A DNA stretch of 6,683 nt. Source: Syntrophaceae bacterium (GTDB lineage Bacteria; Desulfobacterota; Syntrophorhabdia; Syntrophorhabdales; WCHB1-27). Location: the NCBI GenBank assembly GCA_003165115.1, contig PLSJ01000229.1:1-6683 (forward strand), written 5' to 3'. Positions 1 to 6,051 of this stretch are shown here, piece by piece. A model generated the notes under the pieces. It did not search any database, was not told the DNA's origin, and saw only the letters and a program-made list of their open reading frames with translations. Each line of letters begins with the position of its first letter. Positions within the stretch are counted from its first letter, which is position 1. A program made the translations under genes and the position numbers.

Positions 1-642
1 TTTCTCAATCTCTCATCTGATGATCTGGCTTCCCTCTATCAGCATCTCTGGCACCCAGCCGTTACCGACGAGATCAGCCACTCACGGAAGAAAGAAATAC
101 AGCTCTCTGTCGATGTTCCTGCAGCCTTTCGGGATTTCTTCGAACTCTACACACTCCATCCTTTAGTCATGTCCGGTGGCGCCCGGTTTGTTCCCTACCT
201 TGTAGAGGAAGACGTGCTGGTTGAGGATTTCGATGAACCGGATCCCGGCACGGAGGCTCCTGCTTCCGCGCTCCTCTTGGCCCTCGGCTTTAAAGATCGC
301 CGAGGCCTAAGTCGGATGAGCATCGAAAAAGCCCTCTTAGACCGGGGGAACACGATAGTCCGGGACATTGGGCTGGATCCCCGCGTTTTCCGAATAATCT
401 GCATTCCTCCCGATGTCTACGGGCGAGTTGGGTCTCAGAGGGGTTGGGGGCAGAAACCGTTATGGACCCATTTCGACGGGTATATGGTGACGAAGAACGG
501 AAAACTCGAAGCTCTTGCAGGTGGGGACGTGCGTTTCGGGGGGCTCTTCGACTTGGTGGGAATCAGCCGGGAATACGATTCCGACCAGACAATTGCCCGC
601 TTTGCCGTGGTGCAACGCCGCCGGCTGGAAGCAGTTGAATAA
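1..642 (+). CDS. C-terminal part of an unrecognised protein (5' end outside the window)
   Basis: The frame is open from the first base to a TAA at 640-642 and gives 213 residues. The first internal ATG is at 169, but the 56 codons before it read as normal protein (for example a stretch PAAFRDFFELYTLHPLV), so the gene most likely starts outside the window. I do not recognise the family. What can be seen is a soluble-looking protein with no membrane segment or signal in this part. It has an acidic Glu/Asp-rich stretch just after the Met at 169 (EEDVLVEDFDEPDPG). The C-terminal third is rich in Gly and aromatics (QKPLWTHFDGYMV, then GGDVRFGGLFDLVGISREYDSD) and ends RRRLEAVE. No catalytic motif stands out. 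It lies 126 bases upstream of the DAC-domain gene on the same strand; whether they share a transcript is unclear. Confidence 0.8.
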   Translation, partial: FLNLSSDDLASLYQHLWHPAVTDEISHSRKKEIQLSVDVPAAFRDFFELYTLHPLVMSGGARFVPYLVEEDVLVEDFDEPDPGTEAPASALLLALGFKDRRGLSRMSIEKALLDRGNTIVRDIGLDPRVFRIICIPPDVYGRVGSQRGWGQKPLWTHFDGYMVTKNGKLEALAGGDVRFGGLFDLVGISREYDSDQTIARFAVVQRRRLEAVE

Positions 643-768
643 GCGCGGCGCGAATGAAGCAACAGGGGAAGTTACGTGCAACGGCCTTGATTAGGTCGAA
701 AGAATAAAGAAAAAGGGTTTCGTTGTGAAAAGCCCAGAAATTCTAATCAAAGACCAAGGGGTGAGAGG
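643..768 (+). other. Intergenic leader of the DAC gene
   Basis: This 126-base gap holds no gene. It is noticeably A-rich in the middle (about 698-714). It contains an inverted repeat (listed separately) and ends with a good ribosome site AAGGGG at 756-761, seven bases before the ATG at 769. No strong sigma-70 promoter is visible. The best candidate is TTCGTT at 719-724 with TCTAAT at 742-747 and a 17-base spacer, which is too weak to call. No terminator for the upstream gene was found. Confidence 0.5.
687..750 (+). repeat. Nested inverted repeat in the leader of the DAC gene
   Basis: TTGATTAG (687-694) is perfectly complementary to CTAATCAA (743-750). Inside it, GGGTTT (715-720) can pair with AAGCCC (730-735) using one G-U pair. 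Together they could form a two-level hairpin that ends six bases before the ribosome site at 756-761. Alternatively the outer arms, about 56 bases apart centre to centre, could be two half-sites for a dimeric regulator. An 8-base match in a gap this size arises by chance fairly often (my rough estimate is about one in eight), so its function is uncertain. Confidence 0.3.
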
Positions 769-2112
769 ATGAAACCAGGTTTTCCTCACGCATACCCACG
801 AGAACTTGTCTCTTTTATCTTCGATCAATGGGAAGATCCGCTGCAGACAGAACGACTCCGTGCAGCCGGGATCGATCATTCGGTAGAACTTCCCGACCGT
901 TCGGTGCTTGAGCATGTAATCTCGACCTGTTACCAGGCAAGTCTGATGAGGGATGAAGAACGGCCGGTCACCTTCCGCCTCATAATCCGAGACCATCATC
1001 TCTTTTCTCCTGATGACGGCCCTCCCACGGGACTGCACCGGCTGCAATTCGCCAAGATGCGCCCATTCAACGAATACGAACTGACCCGTCTTGCCCCGGC
1101 GGCTGATTATTACAGGGCGCTGATCGGGATCGATCTTAGCCCTGAGAAGGGTGTGCAGATATGGGGGGTCGTCTATTCCGGAACCCGATGGCTGCAGCCT
1201 GTAACAGGCGGCACTAATACCATTCCTCAACTTCCATCGGCTCTGGTGATCCACACGACAGGACCCGGCCGCATTGCCGTCAGCATTGGGCCAGAGATGA
1301 TCGCCTCATTGAACGGCGGTCAAATCGGATCTCAGCCTCTGGACATTTTTTCGGCGTCGTGGTTTGCGGAGAGTTTTGCCTCACTGCACAGTGAGATCGT
1401 GACCTTGCACGAAGCTGCCCGGGCAGGATCAAGAAAACCCTGGGCAAAACTCGACCCGGAATTCGGCGGAATTCTCGGCCCGCAGGTTGCGCGGCGCATA
1501 GTCAGCCTGATTCGCAACTTTCACCACGGCGGAATGTTGGTATGCCTTCCGACTGAGATGAGTCGAGACATCGCCGCTGTGAATAACGTCATCTCCCTCA
1601 AGTATCAGTTTCTTGAAGAAGAGCCGCGCCAGCGTTTTCTTACCCTCATCCTGAAGATTATGGATACATTTGCGGAACTCCAGGGGGAGCCGGAAATCTC
1701 CGAAAAAGTGGTCGGTTGGCAGGAATACGTCAATAGTAAAAGCGAGGCGATGGTGCTCCTTGATGAGGCTTTTTTCGATCTTGCCCATTTTATTGCAGCC
1801 CTTTCCGCCGTCGATGGGGCCGTAATCATGAGCAAGCATCTGGACATCCTCGGCTTCGGAGGGGTGATTTCGGGAGATCTCGATGACGCGCAGACCATTA
1901 CGCACGCTCTTGATATTGATGGGCTGCTCACACGCCAGGAACTCGTCGAAGGGGTTGGCACCCGGCACCGTGCCGCCTATCGTCTCTGTCAAAAAGTACA
2001 CGATGCTTTTGCTGTAGTTATCTCTCAGGATGGAAACGTACGGTTGGTTAAGTGGCATAACGGCTCTGTTACGTACTGGGACGTAGCATCGACAGGTGTT
2101 CCGGGACTTTAG
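769..2112 (+). CDS. DACNV sensor plus DAC (DisA_N) domain protein, putative diadenylate cyclase
   Basis: This 447-residue protein probably makes cyclic di-AMP from two ATP in the cytosol. The C-terminal part (about 330-440) is a DisA_N/DAC domain with both signature motifs: D349-G350-A351 (in AVDGAVIM) and G397-T398-R399-H400-R401, followed by the core strand AFAVVISQDGNVR. The N-terminal part (about 1-320) matches from memory the putative sensor domain DACNV, with YPRELVSFI near the start, RPVTFRLII near 65-75, RPFNEYELTRLAPA near 100 and LPSALVIHTTGPGRIAV near 160. No membrane segment is seen, unlike CdaA, and the helical and DNA-binding domains of DisA are absent. After VIS the residue is Gln420, where CdaA-type enzymes, as I recall, carry Glu; this may affect metal binding. 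The start is ATG 769 with AAGGGG seven bases upstream. It appears to be a single-gene unit with its own leader. The ligand of the sensor part is unknown. Confidence 0.85.
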   Translation: MKPGFPHAYPRELVSFIFDQWEDPLQTERLRAAGIDHSVELPDRSVLEHVISTCYQASLMRDEERPVTFRLIIRDHHLFSPDDGPPTGLHRLQFAKMRPFNEYELTRLAPAADYYRALIGIDLSPEKGVQIWGVVYSGTRWLQPVTGGTNTIPQLPSALVIHTTGPGRIAVSIGPEMIASLNGGQIGSQPLDIFSASWFAESFASLHSEIVTLHEAARAGSRKPWAKLDPEFGGILGPQVARRIVSLIRNFHHGGMLVCLPTEMSRDIAAVNNVISLKYQFLEEEPRQRFLTLILKIMDTFAELQGEPEISEKVVGWQEYVNSKSEAMVLLDEAFFDLAHFIAALSAVDGAVIMSKHLDILGFGGVISGDLDDAQTITHALDIDGLLTRQELVEGVGTRHRAAYRLCQKVHDAFAVVISQDGNVRLVKWHNGSVTYWDVASTGVPGL

Positions 2113-2123
2113 TACAATAGAAA

Positions 2124-2144
2124 CCCTCCGGCTTTGCCGAAGGG
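2124..2144 (+). other. Short hairpin between the DAC gene and the hydrolase gene
   Basis: CCCTCCGGC (2124-2132) and GCCGAAGGG (2136-2144) form a nine-position stem with one C-A mismatch around a TTT loop, starting 11 bases after the DAC stop. No T-run follows it on the + strand, so it is not a convincing rho-independent terminator. It could be a weak terminator, a transcript-stabilising stem, or chance. It does sit at the boundary between the lower-GC left part and the higher-GC right part. Confidence 0.35.
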
Positions 2145-2181
2145 CATCGGAAGATGGTAGGCCGGGAGAAAGGGATCAGCT

Positions 2182-3459
2182 ATGAAAATTACTGGAGCGA
2201 TGCTCATTTGCCTCCTTCTACTCATTCCGGCTTTTGCCGGGGCAGACGACGCCGTTTACGGTTATCCGATAGACAACTCCTATGCCGCGACGATTCTGGG
2301 TACTCCGAAAGGCTACAGACCGGATCTTCACGGGGATGTTCCAGTTAAGACAATGGTACTGGAAACGGACCAGGATACGCCGGAGATATTCTATTACGAC
2401 CGGGGACTGCGCTACACGGTGGCATTCCAGAACCGGAAGGCCCCGCTGGTTTTCCTCATCGCGGGGACCGGTGGCAGCAGCAGGTCGTCGAGGATGCTTG
2501 CCCTCATGAACAACTTGTACTGCGCAGGTTTTCATGTAGTTGCGCTCCCTTCTCCCACGTTCCCCAACTTCATCATCGACGCTTCTACCACTCATGTCCC
2601 GGGGAATCTGCCCGACGACGCCGCTGATCTCTATCGGGTCATGGAGAAGATCTGGAGCCAAGTCAAGGGACACATCGAGGTCTCCGATTTCTTCCTCGCC
2701 GGATACAGCCTCGGCGGGACCGAGGCTGCCTTCGTCGCCAAACTGGACGAAGAGCGTAAGGTCTTCGATTTCCGCAGGGTATTGATGCTCAACCCCGCAG
2801 TGAACCTCTACAACTCCGTGTCGAGGGTAGAGGGGTTGCTGGACCGCATCCCCGGAGGCACCAGAAGGATCGGAGCGTTCTATAACCACGTCATGGCGAA
2901 AAGTACCGAATTCTATCGCAAGGGTGACTTCGTGGCCATCGACGACGATTTCCTTTTCGCGGCTTACCAGGCCCAGCTCCTGAACCGGGACGAAGCAGGG
3001 GGGATGATCGCGGTCGCCTTCCGAATCGGTTCTGCCGGCATGATTTTCGCCTCCGATGTCATGACTCATGGCGGCTACGTCGTGCCGAAGAACAGGGATT
3101 TGAAAAACAGTGATTCCCTCGACGACTACTTCTGGACCTCTCTTCATCTCTCCTTCCTGGACTACTTCAACGAGTATTTTTATCCCTATTTCCAGAGCAG
3201 GCACCACGGCCTCACCAAGGAGGAACTCCTCGATACGTTGAGTCTCAAAAGCATCGAAAGTTACCTCGCATCCTCCGCCAAGATCGGCGTGATCACCAAC
3301 GAGGATGACTTCATCCTGGCTCCGAGGGAACTCGACTATCTACGCCGGGTTTTCGGCCCCCGTCTCAAGGTCTATCCCCGCGGCGGACACCTCGGCAATC
3401 TCGAATACCGGGACAATATGGCCTTTCTGATCGATCGGCTGCGCTCGTCAACGTGGTAG
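2182..3459 (+). CDS. Exported alpha/beta-fold hydrolase
   Basis: This 425-residue protein is a serine hydrolase of unknown substrate that is exported to the periplasm or beyond. Residues 1-21 form a signal peptide (Lys2, hydrophobic core LICLLLLIP, cleavage after AFA19 or AGA21). The mature part has an oxyanion-type motif FLIAGTGG (91-98), the nucleophile elbow G174-Y-S176-L-G-G, an acid in NEDDF (Asp375 or Asp376) and a histidine in GGH403LGN. This order of Ser, Asp and His fits an alpha/beta hydrolase. About 200 residues separate nucleophile and acid, so a large aromatic-rich cap (for example DYFNEYFYPYF) is likely. ATG 2182 has AAAGGG (2169-2174) seven bases upstream. The mlaA start codon follows 14 bases after the stop, so the two are likely cotranscribed, which hints at a lipid-related substrate. 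That link is inference. A role as an esterase, lipase or peptidase cannot be told apart from the sequence. Confidence 0.82.
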   Translation: MKITGAMLICLLLLIPAFAGADDAVYGYPIDNSYAATILGTPKGYRPDLHGDVPVKTMVLETDQDTPEIFYYDRGLRYTVAFQNRKAPLVFLIAGTGGSSRSSRMLALMNNLYCAGFHVVALPSPTFPNFIIDASTTHVPGNLPDDAADLYRVMEKIWSQVKGHIEVSDFFLAGYSLGGTEAAFVAKLDEERKVFDFRRVLMLNPAVNLYNSVSRVEGLLDRIPGGTRRIGAFYNHVMAKSTEFYRKGDFVAIDDDFLFAAYQAQLLNRDEAGGMIAVAFRIGSAGMIFASDVMTHGGYVVPKNRDLKNSDSLDDYFWTSLHLSFLDYFNEYFYPYFQSRHHGLTKEELLDTLSLKSIESYLASSAKIGVITNEDDFILAPRELDYLRRVFGPRLKVYPRGGHLGNLEYRDNMAFLIDRLRSSTW

Positions 3460-3461
3460 GC

Positions 3462-3467
3462 AGGAGG
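3462..3467 (+). promoter_or_regulatory. Ribosome binding site that sets the mlaA start
   Basis: A perfect AGGAGG begins two bases after the hydrolase stop (TAG 3457-3459) and six bases before ATG 3474. It favours ATG 3474 over the in-frame GTG at 3453, which would overlap the hydrolase gene and add seven residues ahead of the signal peptide. Its position also suggests that ribosomes finishing the hydrolase can re-initiate on mlaA. Confidence 0.8.
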
Positions 3468-3473
3468 TTACGT

Positions 3474-4238
3474 ATGTGTAGCAACGCGATCAAGTTTATC
3501 TTCAAGACGGTTCTGGTCCTGCTTCTCTCCGGCTGTGCCGCAGGGAGAGCATACCTCCCCGACGACATTCCGCCACTGCACACGGTCAGCGAATTCAGCG
3601 ACGACGAGAACGTTTCACGCACGGGCGATCCATGGGAAGGCTTCAATAGAAGCATGTACAAGTTCAACTATGAGGCAGATCGTTTCGTATTACTTCCGGT
3701 CGTTGCCGGGTACGAAAAGATGGTTCCCCGCTTTGCCCGGACCGGGGTCAGCAACTTTTTCACCAACATCCGCGAGGTTCAGACCTTTTACAACTGCATC
3801 CTGCAAGCAAAAGGAAAGAAGTCCCTGAAGACCCTCGGGCGGTTTCTGACCAACTCGACCATTGGGATAGGCGGCCTCTTCGATCCGGCGACTGCCTTTG
3901 GTTGGAGGCGGGAGAACGAGAACTTCGACCATACCTTGGAAATCTGGGGGGTCGGTACCGGGTCCTACCTGGTTCTGCCCATCCTCGGCCCGAACACGGT
4001 CCGGAGCGCAAGCGGATTTGCAGTCGATGGCGGGGTGCGTTGGGCGATCATGAACAGTATCGATCCTTTCGGCGGGACCGGGGCCAGCACCGAGATCGAG
4101 ACGGGGATCACCGCTCTGGAAACAGTGGATTTGCGCTATAGGGAAAGCTTCCGCTATTACGATAGCGACTATCCGTTCGAATACTCCATGGTCCGATACC
4201 TCTTCAGCCAGGAGCGTGAGTTGAAAATCCTCCGGTGA
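3474..4238 (+). CDS. mlaA: MlaA (VacJ) outer-membrane phospholipid-asymmetry lipoprotein
   Basis: MlaA sits in the inner leaflet of the outer membrane and removes phospholipids that have strayed to the outer leaflet, passing them to periplasmic MlaC and the MlaFEDB transporter. The protein has 254 residues, the usual family length. Residues 1-20 are a lipoprotein signal ending in LLLSG, followed by the lipidated Cys21. Family motifs come in order: D52-PWEGFNR, GVSNFFTNIREVQ (about 87-99), N127-STIGIGGLFD, W158-GVGTGSYLVLPILGPNTVR (to 177). The segment ENFDHTLEIWG replaces the more common form with FGQTL, a modest divergence. The start is set by AGGAGG at 3462-3467. The gene lies between an exported hydrolase and a SulP transporter. 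No other mla gene is in the window, so its partners must be encoded elsewhere. Confidence 0.95.
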   Translation: MCSNAIKFIFKTVLVLLLSGCAAGRAYLPDDIPPLHTVSEFSDDENVSRTGDPWEGFNRSMYKFNYEADRFVLLPVVAGYEKMVPRFARTGVSNFFTNIREVQTFYNCILQAKGKKSLKTLGRFLTNSTIGIGGLFDPATAFGWRRENENFDHTLEIWGVGTGSYLVLPILGPNTVRSASGFAVDGGVRWAIMNSIDPFGGTGASTEIETGITALETVDLRYRESFRYYDSDYPFEYSMVRYLFSQERELKILR

Positions 4239-4261
4239 CTCTGGTGCCGGGGCAGATTAAA

Positions 4262-4267
4262 AGAGGT
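4262..4267 (+). promoter_or_regulatory. Ribosome binding site that sets the SulP start
   Basis: AGAGGT lies just upstream of ATG 4271, with about four bases after the GG, which is slightly close. The alternative GTG at 4235 overlaps the mlaA stop as GTGA but has no ribosome site at a useful distance. The later ATG at 4304 has none either. ATG 4271 is therefore preferred, with coupling through the GTGA overlap as the alternative. Confidence 0.55.
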
Positions 4268-4270
4268 GCA

Positions 4271-5938
4271 ATGTCAGTGAACAGTCTCAGCAAGATATTA
4301 CCCATGATGGAATGGCTCCCTTCCTACCGAAAGGAATGGCTTCGCCATGACCTGGTCGCCGGCCTTACGATGGCGGCGGTGATCATCCCGCAGGCAATGG
4401 CCTATGCCGCCATCGCAGGCCTACCACTGGTGGTGGGGCTTTATACCTCGCTGGTGATGCTGGTGGTGTATGCCGCTCTGGGGACCTCCCGTATCCTGAG
4501 CGTAACGACCAGTTCCACCATTGCCATCCTGGCTTCCGGCGCTCTCGCTACTGTTGTCCCCGGCGGCGACGCCGCCACGCTGCTGTCGGCATCTGCCACA
4601 CTATCGCTCCTGGTGGGGGCTTTCCTGGTGCTTGGGGGACTCCTTAGGCTCGGCGTGGTAGCCAACCTGATCTCCCTCCCGGTACTTATAGGCTTCAAGG
4701 CCGGAATCGGCCTGGTCATCGTGTTGGGCCAGGTCCCCAAACTCCTGGGCGTGCATATCACCAAGGCCGGTTTCTTCCAGGATATCGTCTCGATACTTGC
4801 ACACCTGCCGCAAACGTCCCTTCCCACCTTTATGTTCGCCATGGCAATGCTGGCCCTCATGCTCGGCCTCAAACACTTCGCGCCGCGACTGCCGGCCATC
4901 TTGATAACCGTGGCGGTCGGCATTGCCCTGTCGGGCTTTGTCGGGCTCGACAGGTTCGGCATCTCACTGGTGGGGGCGGTCCAGGCCGGATTGCCGACCT
5001 TTGCCCTCCCCGATATTTCCCTGATGAGGCAACTCTGGCCGGCGGCCCTCGGCATCGCCCTGATGAGTTTCATCGAAACGGCTGCCGCGGGTCGTGCCTT
5101 CGTTCGGAAGGGGGATCTTCCCCCCGAGGGCAATCACGAACTGGTGGCGACCGGCCTGGCGAACCTCGCCGGGAGCTTCTTTCACAGTATGCCCGGCGGA
5201 GGGGGAACGTCGCAGACGGCGGTGAATCAGGGAGCGGGTGCGCGCAGCCAGATTTCGGGACTGGTCACCGCCGCTGTCATCATGGCTACGCTTCTCTTTC
5301 TGGCTCCCCTCTTCGGGTTGATGCCCAATGCCACCCTGGCCGTCGTCGTCATCATTGCCAGTATCGGCCTGGTCAGCCCGGCCGAGTTTCGCGCCGTTCT
5401 CACCATCAGGACCATGGAGTTTCACTGGGCCCTCATCACCGCTTTCGGGGTGCTGGTGCTGGGTACCCTGAAAGGGCTCATGGTGGCGGTGCTGGTGTCG
5501 ATGGTATCGCTCATTGTTCGCGCCAATCGCCACCCTATCCATGTGTTGGGGCGCAAGCCGGGGACCAACGTGTTCCGTCCCCTGTCTCCAGAGCACCCGG
5601 AGGACGAAACCTATCCCGGAGTTTTGCTGCTTCGCCCTGAAGGAGCGATATACTTTGCCAATGCCCCCCGTCTGGGTCATGAGATGCGGGCACTCATCGC
5701 CGAGTTCACTCCCCGGGTCCTGGTCCTCGACCTGAGCGCCGTACCCGACATGGAATACACCGCCCTCATGATGCTGACCGACGGGGAAGAACAGGTCCGC
5801 GAAGCCGGGACCTTGATCGCGCTGGTGGCGATGAATCCCTATGTTCTGGAGTTAATCCGGCGATCGCCGCTCTGGGAACGTTTGGGGCATGAACGGATGT
5901 TATTTACTCTCGATCAGGCGGTGGAGCGGTTTCAGTGA
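4271..5938 (+). CDS. SulP/SLC26 family anion transporter with STAS domain
   Basis: This inner-membrane transporter moves an inorganic anion, such as sulfate or bicarbonate; the sequence does not settle which. It has 555 residues from ATG 4271, typical of bacterial SulP proteins. About a dozen hydrophobic segments span 28-430. The family signature P40-QAMAYA lies in the first segment. A second hallmark, M307-PGGGGTSQTAVNQGAGARS, is the glycine-rich loop usually seen as MPxxGSxSRTAVN. A cytoplasmic STAS domain occupies about 440-553, with the core D487-LSAVPDMEYTAL. The Asp-Ser pair of phosphorylatable STAS antagonists is replaced by Glu-Tyr-Thr, as is common in SulP, so switching by a kinase is not implied. 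The gene starts 32 bases after the mlaA stop, or overlaps it by four bases if GTG 4235 is used, so it is probably in the same transcript. The sequence gives no functional link to lipid transport. Confidence 0.93.
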   Translation: MSVNSLSKILPMMEWLPSYRKEWLRHDLVAGLTMAAVIIPQAMAYAAIAGLPLVVGLYTSLVMLVVYAALGTSRILSVTTSSTIAILASGALATVVPGGDAATLLSASATLSLLVGAFLVLGGLLRLGVVANLISLPVLIGFKAGIGLVIVLGQVPKLLGVHITKAGFFQDIVSILAHLPQTSLPTFMFAMAMLALMLGLKHFAPRLPAILITVAVGIALSGFVGLDRFGISLVGAVQAGLPTFALPDISLMRQLWPAALGIALMSFIETAAAGRAFVRKGDLPPEGNHELVATGLANLAGSFFHSMPGGGGTSQTAVNQGAGARSQISGLVTAAVIMATLLFLAPLFGLMPNATLAVVVIIASIGLVSPAEFRAVLTIRTMEFHWALITAFGVLVLGTLKGLMVAVLVSMVSLIVRANRHPIHVLGRKPGTNVFRPLSPEHPEDETYPGVLLLRPEGAIYFANAPRLGHEMRALIAEFTPRVLVLDLSAVPDMEYTALMMLTDGEEQVREAGTLIALVAMNPYVLELIRRSPLWERLGHERMLFTLDQAVERFQ

Positions 5939-6051
5939 CAATCAACGGAAGATTCGGCGTAGAAGAGCTGTCAGGATCGGAAAAGAATGGCCACCGCACA
6001 CGTGAGCTCTTTTTCCTTTGTGCGTCTGTCACAGCGTGGGGGAGATGCCCG
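5939..6051 (+). other. Gap between the SulP gene and ppk2
   Basis: These 113 bases hold no convincing terminator or promoter. CGCACA (5995-6000) could pair with TGTGCG (6019-6024), but the 18-base loop makes it weak. The gap ends with GGGGGAG (6038-6044), a ribosome site for ATG 6052. The ppk2 reading frame is open back to 5893, but it has no better start codon in this stretch. Confidence 0.4.

Noticed and set aside
55..76. Possible sigma-54 promoter or other promoter near the left edge
   Set aside because: A TGGCAC-like string (about 47-52) occurs inside coding sequence and lacks the TTGC element at the right spacing.
691..1254. Open frame of 187 codons on the - strand over the start of the DAC gene
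   Set aside because: The + strand frame here matches a known domain family and has a good ribosome site; the antisense product shows no motif.
2218..3207. Open frame of 329 codons on the - strand inside the hydrolase gene
   Set aside because: It lies fully antisense to a gene with a signal peptide and catalytic motifs. Its product has no recognisable motif, and long antisense frames are expected in GC-rich coding DNA.
3453..3473. Earlier GTG start for mlaA
   Set aside because: It would overlap the hydrolase stop, has no ribosome site, and adds seven residues, including three arginines, ahead of a normal lipoprotein signal. ATG 3474 has a perfect AGGAGG.
4964..5680. Open frame of 238 codons on the - strand inside the SulP gene
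   Set aside because: The product is low-complexity (rich in Gly, His, Gln, Asp) and antisense to clear SulP motifs; it is a shadow frame.
5995..6024. Possible terminator after the SulP gene
   Set aside because: Only six base pairs with an 18-base loop, and the T-run at 6010-6014 lies inside the loop, not after the stem.
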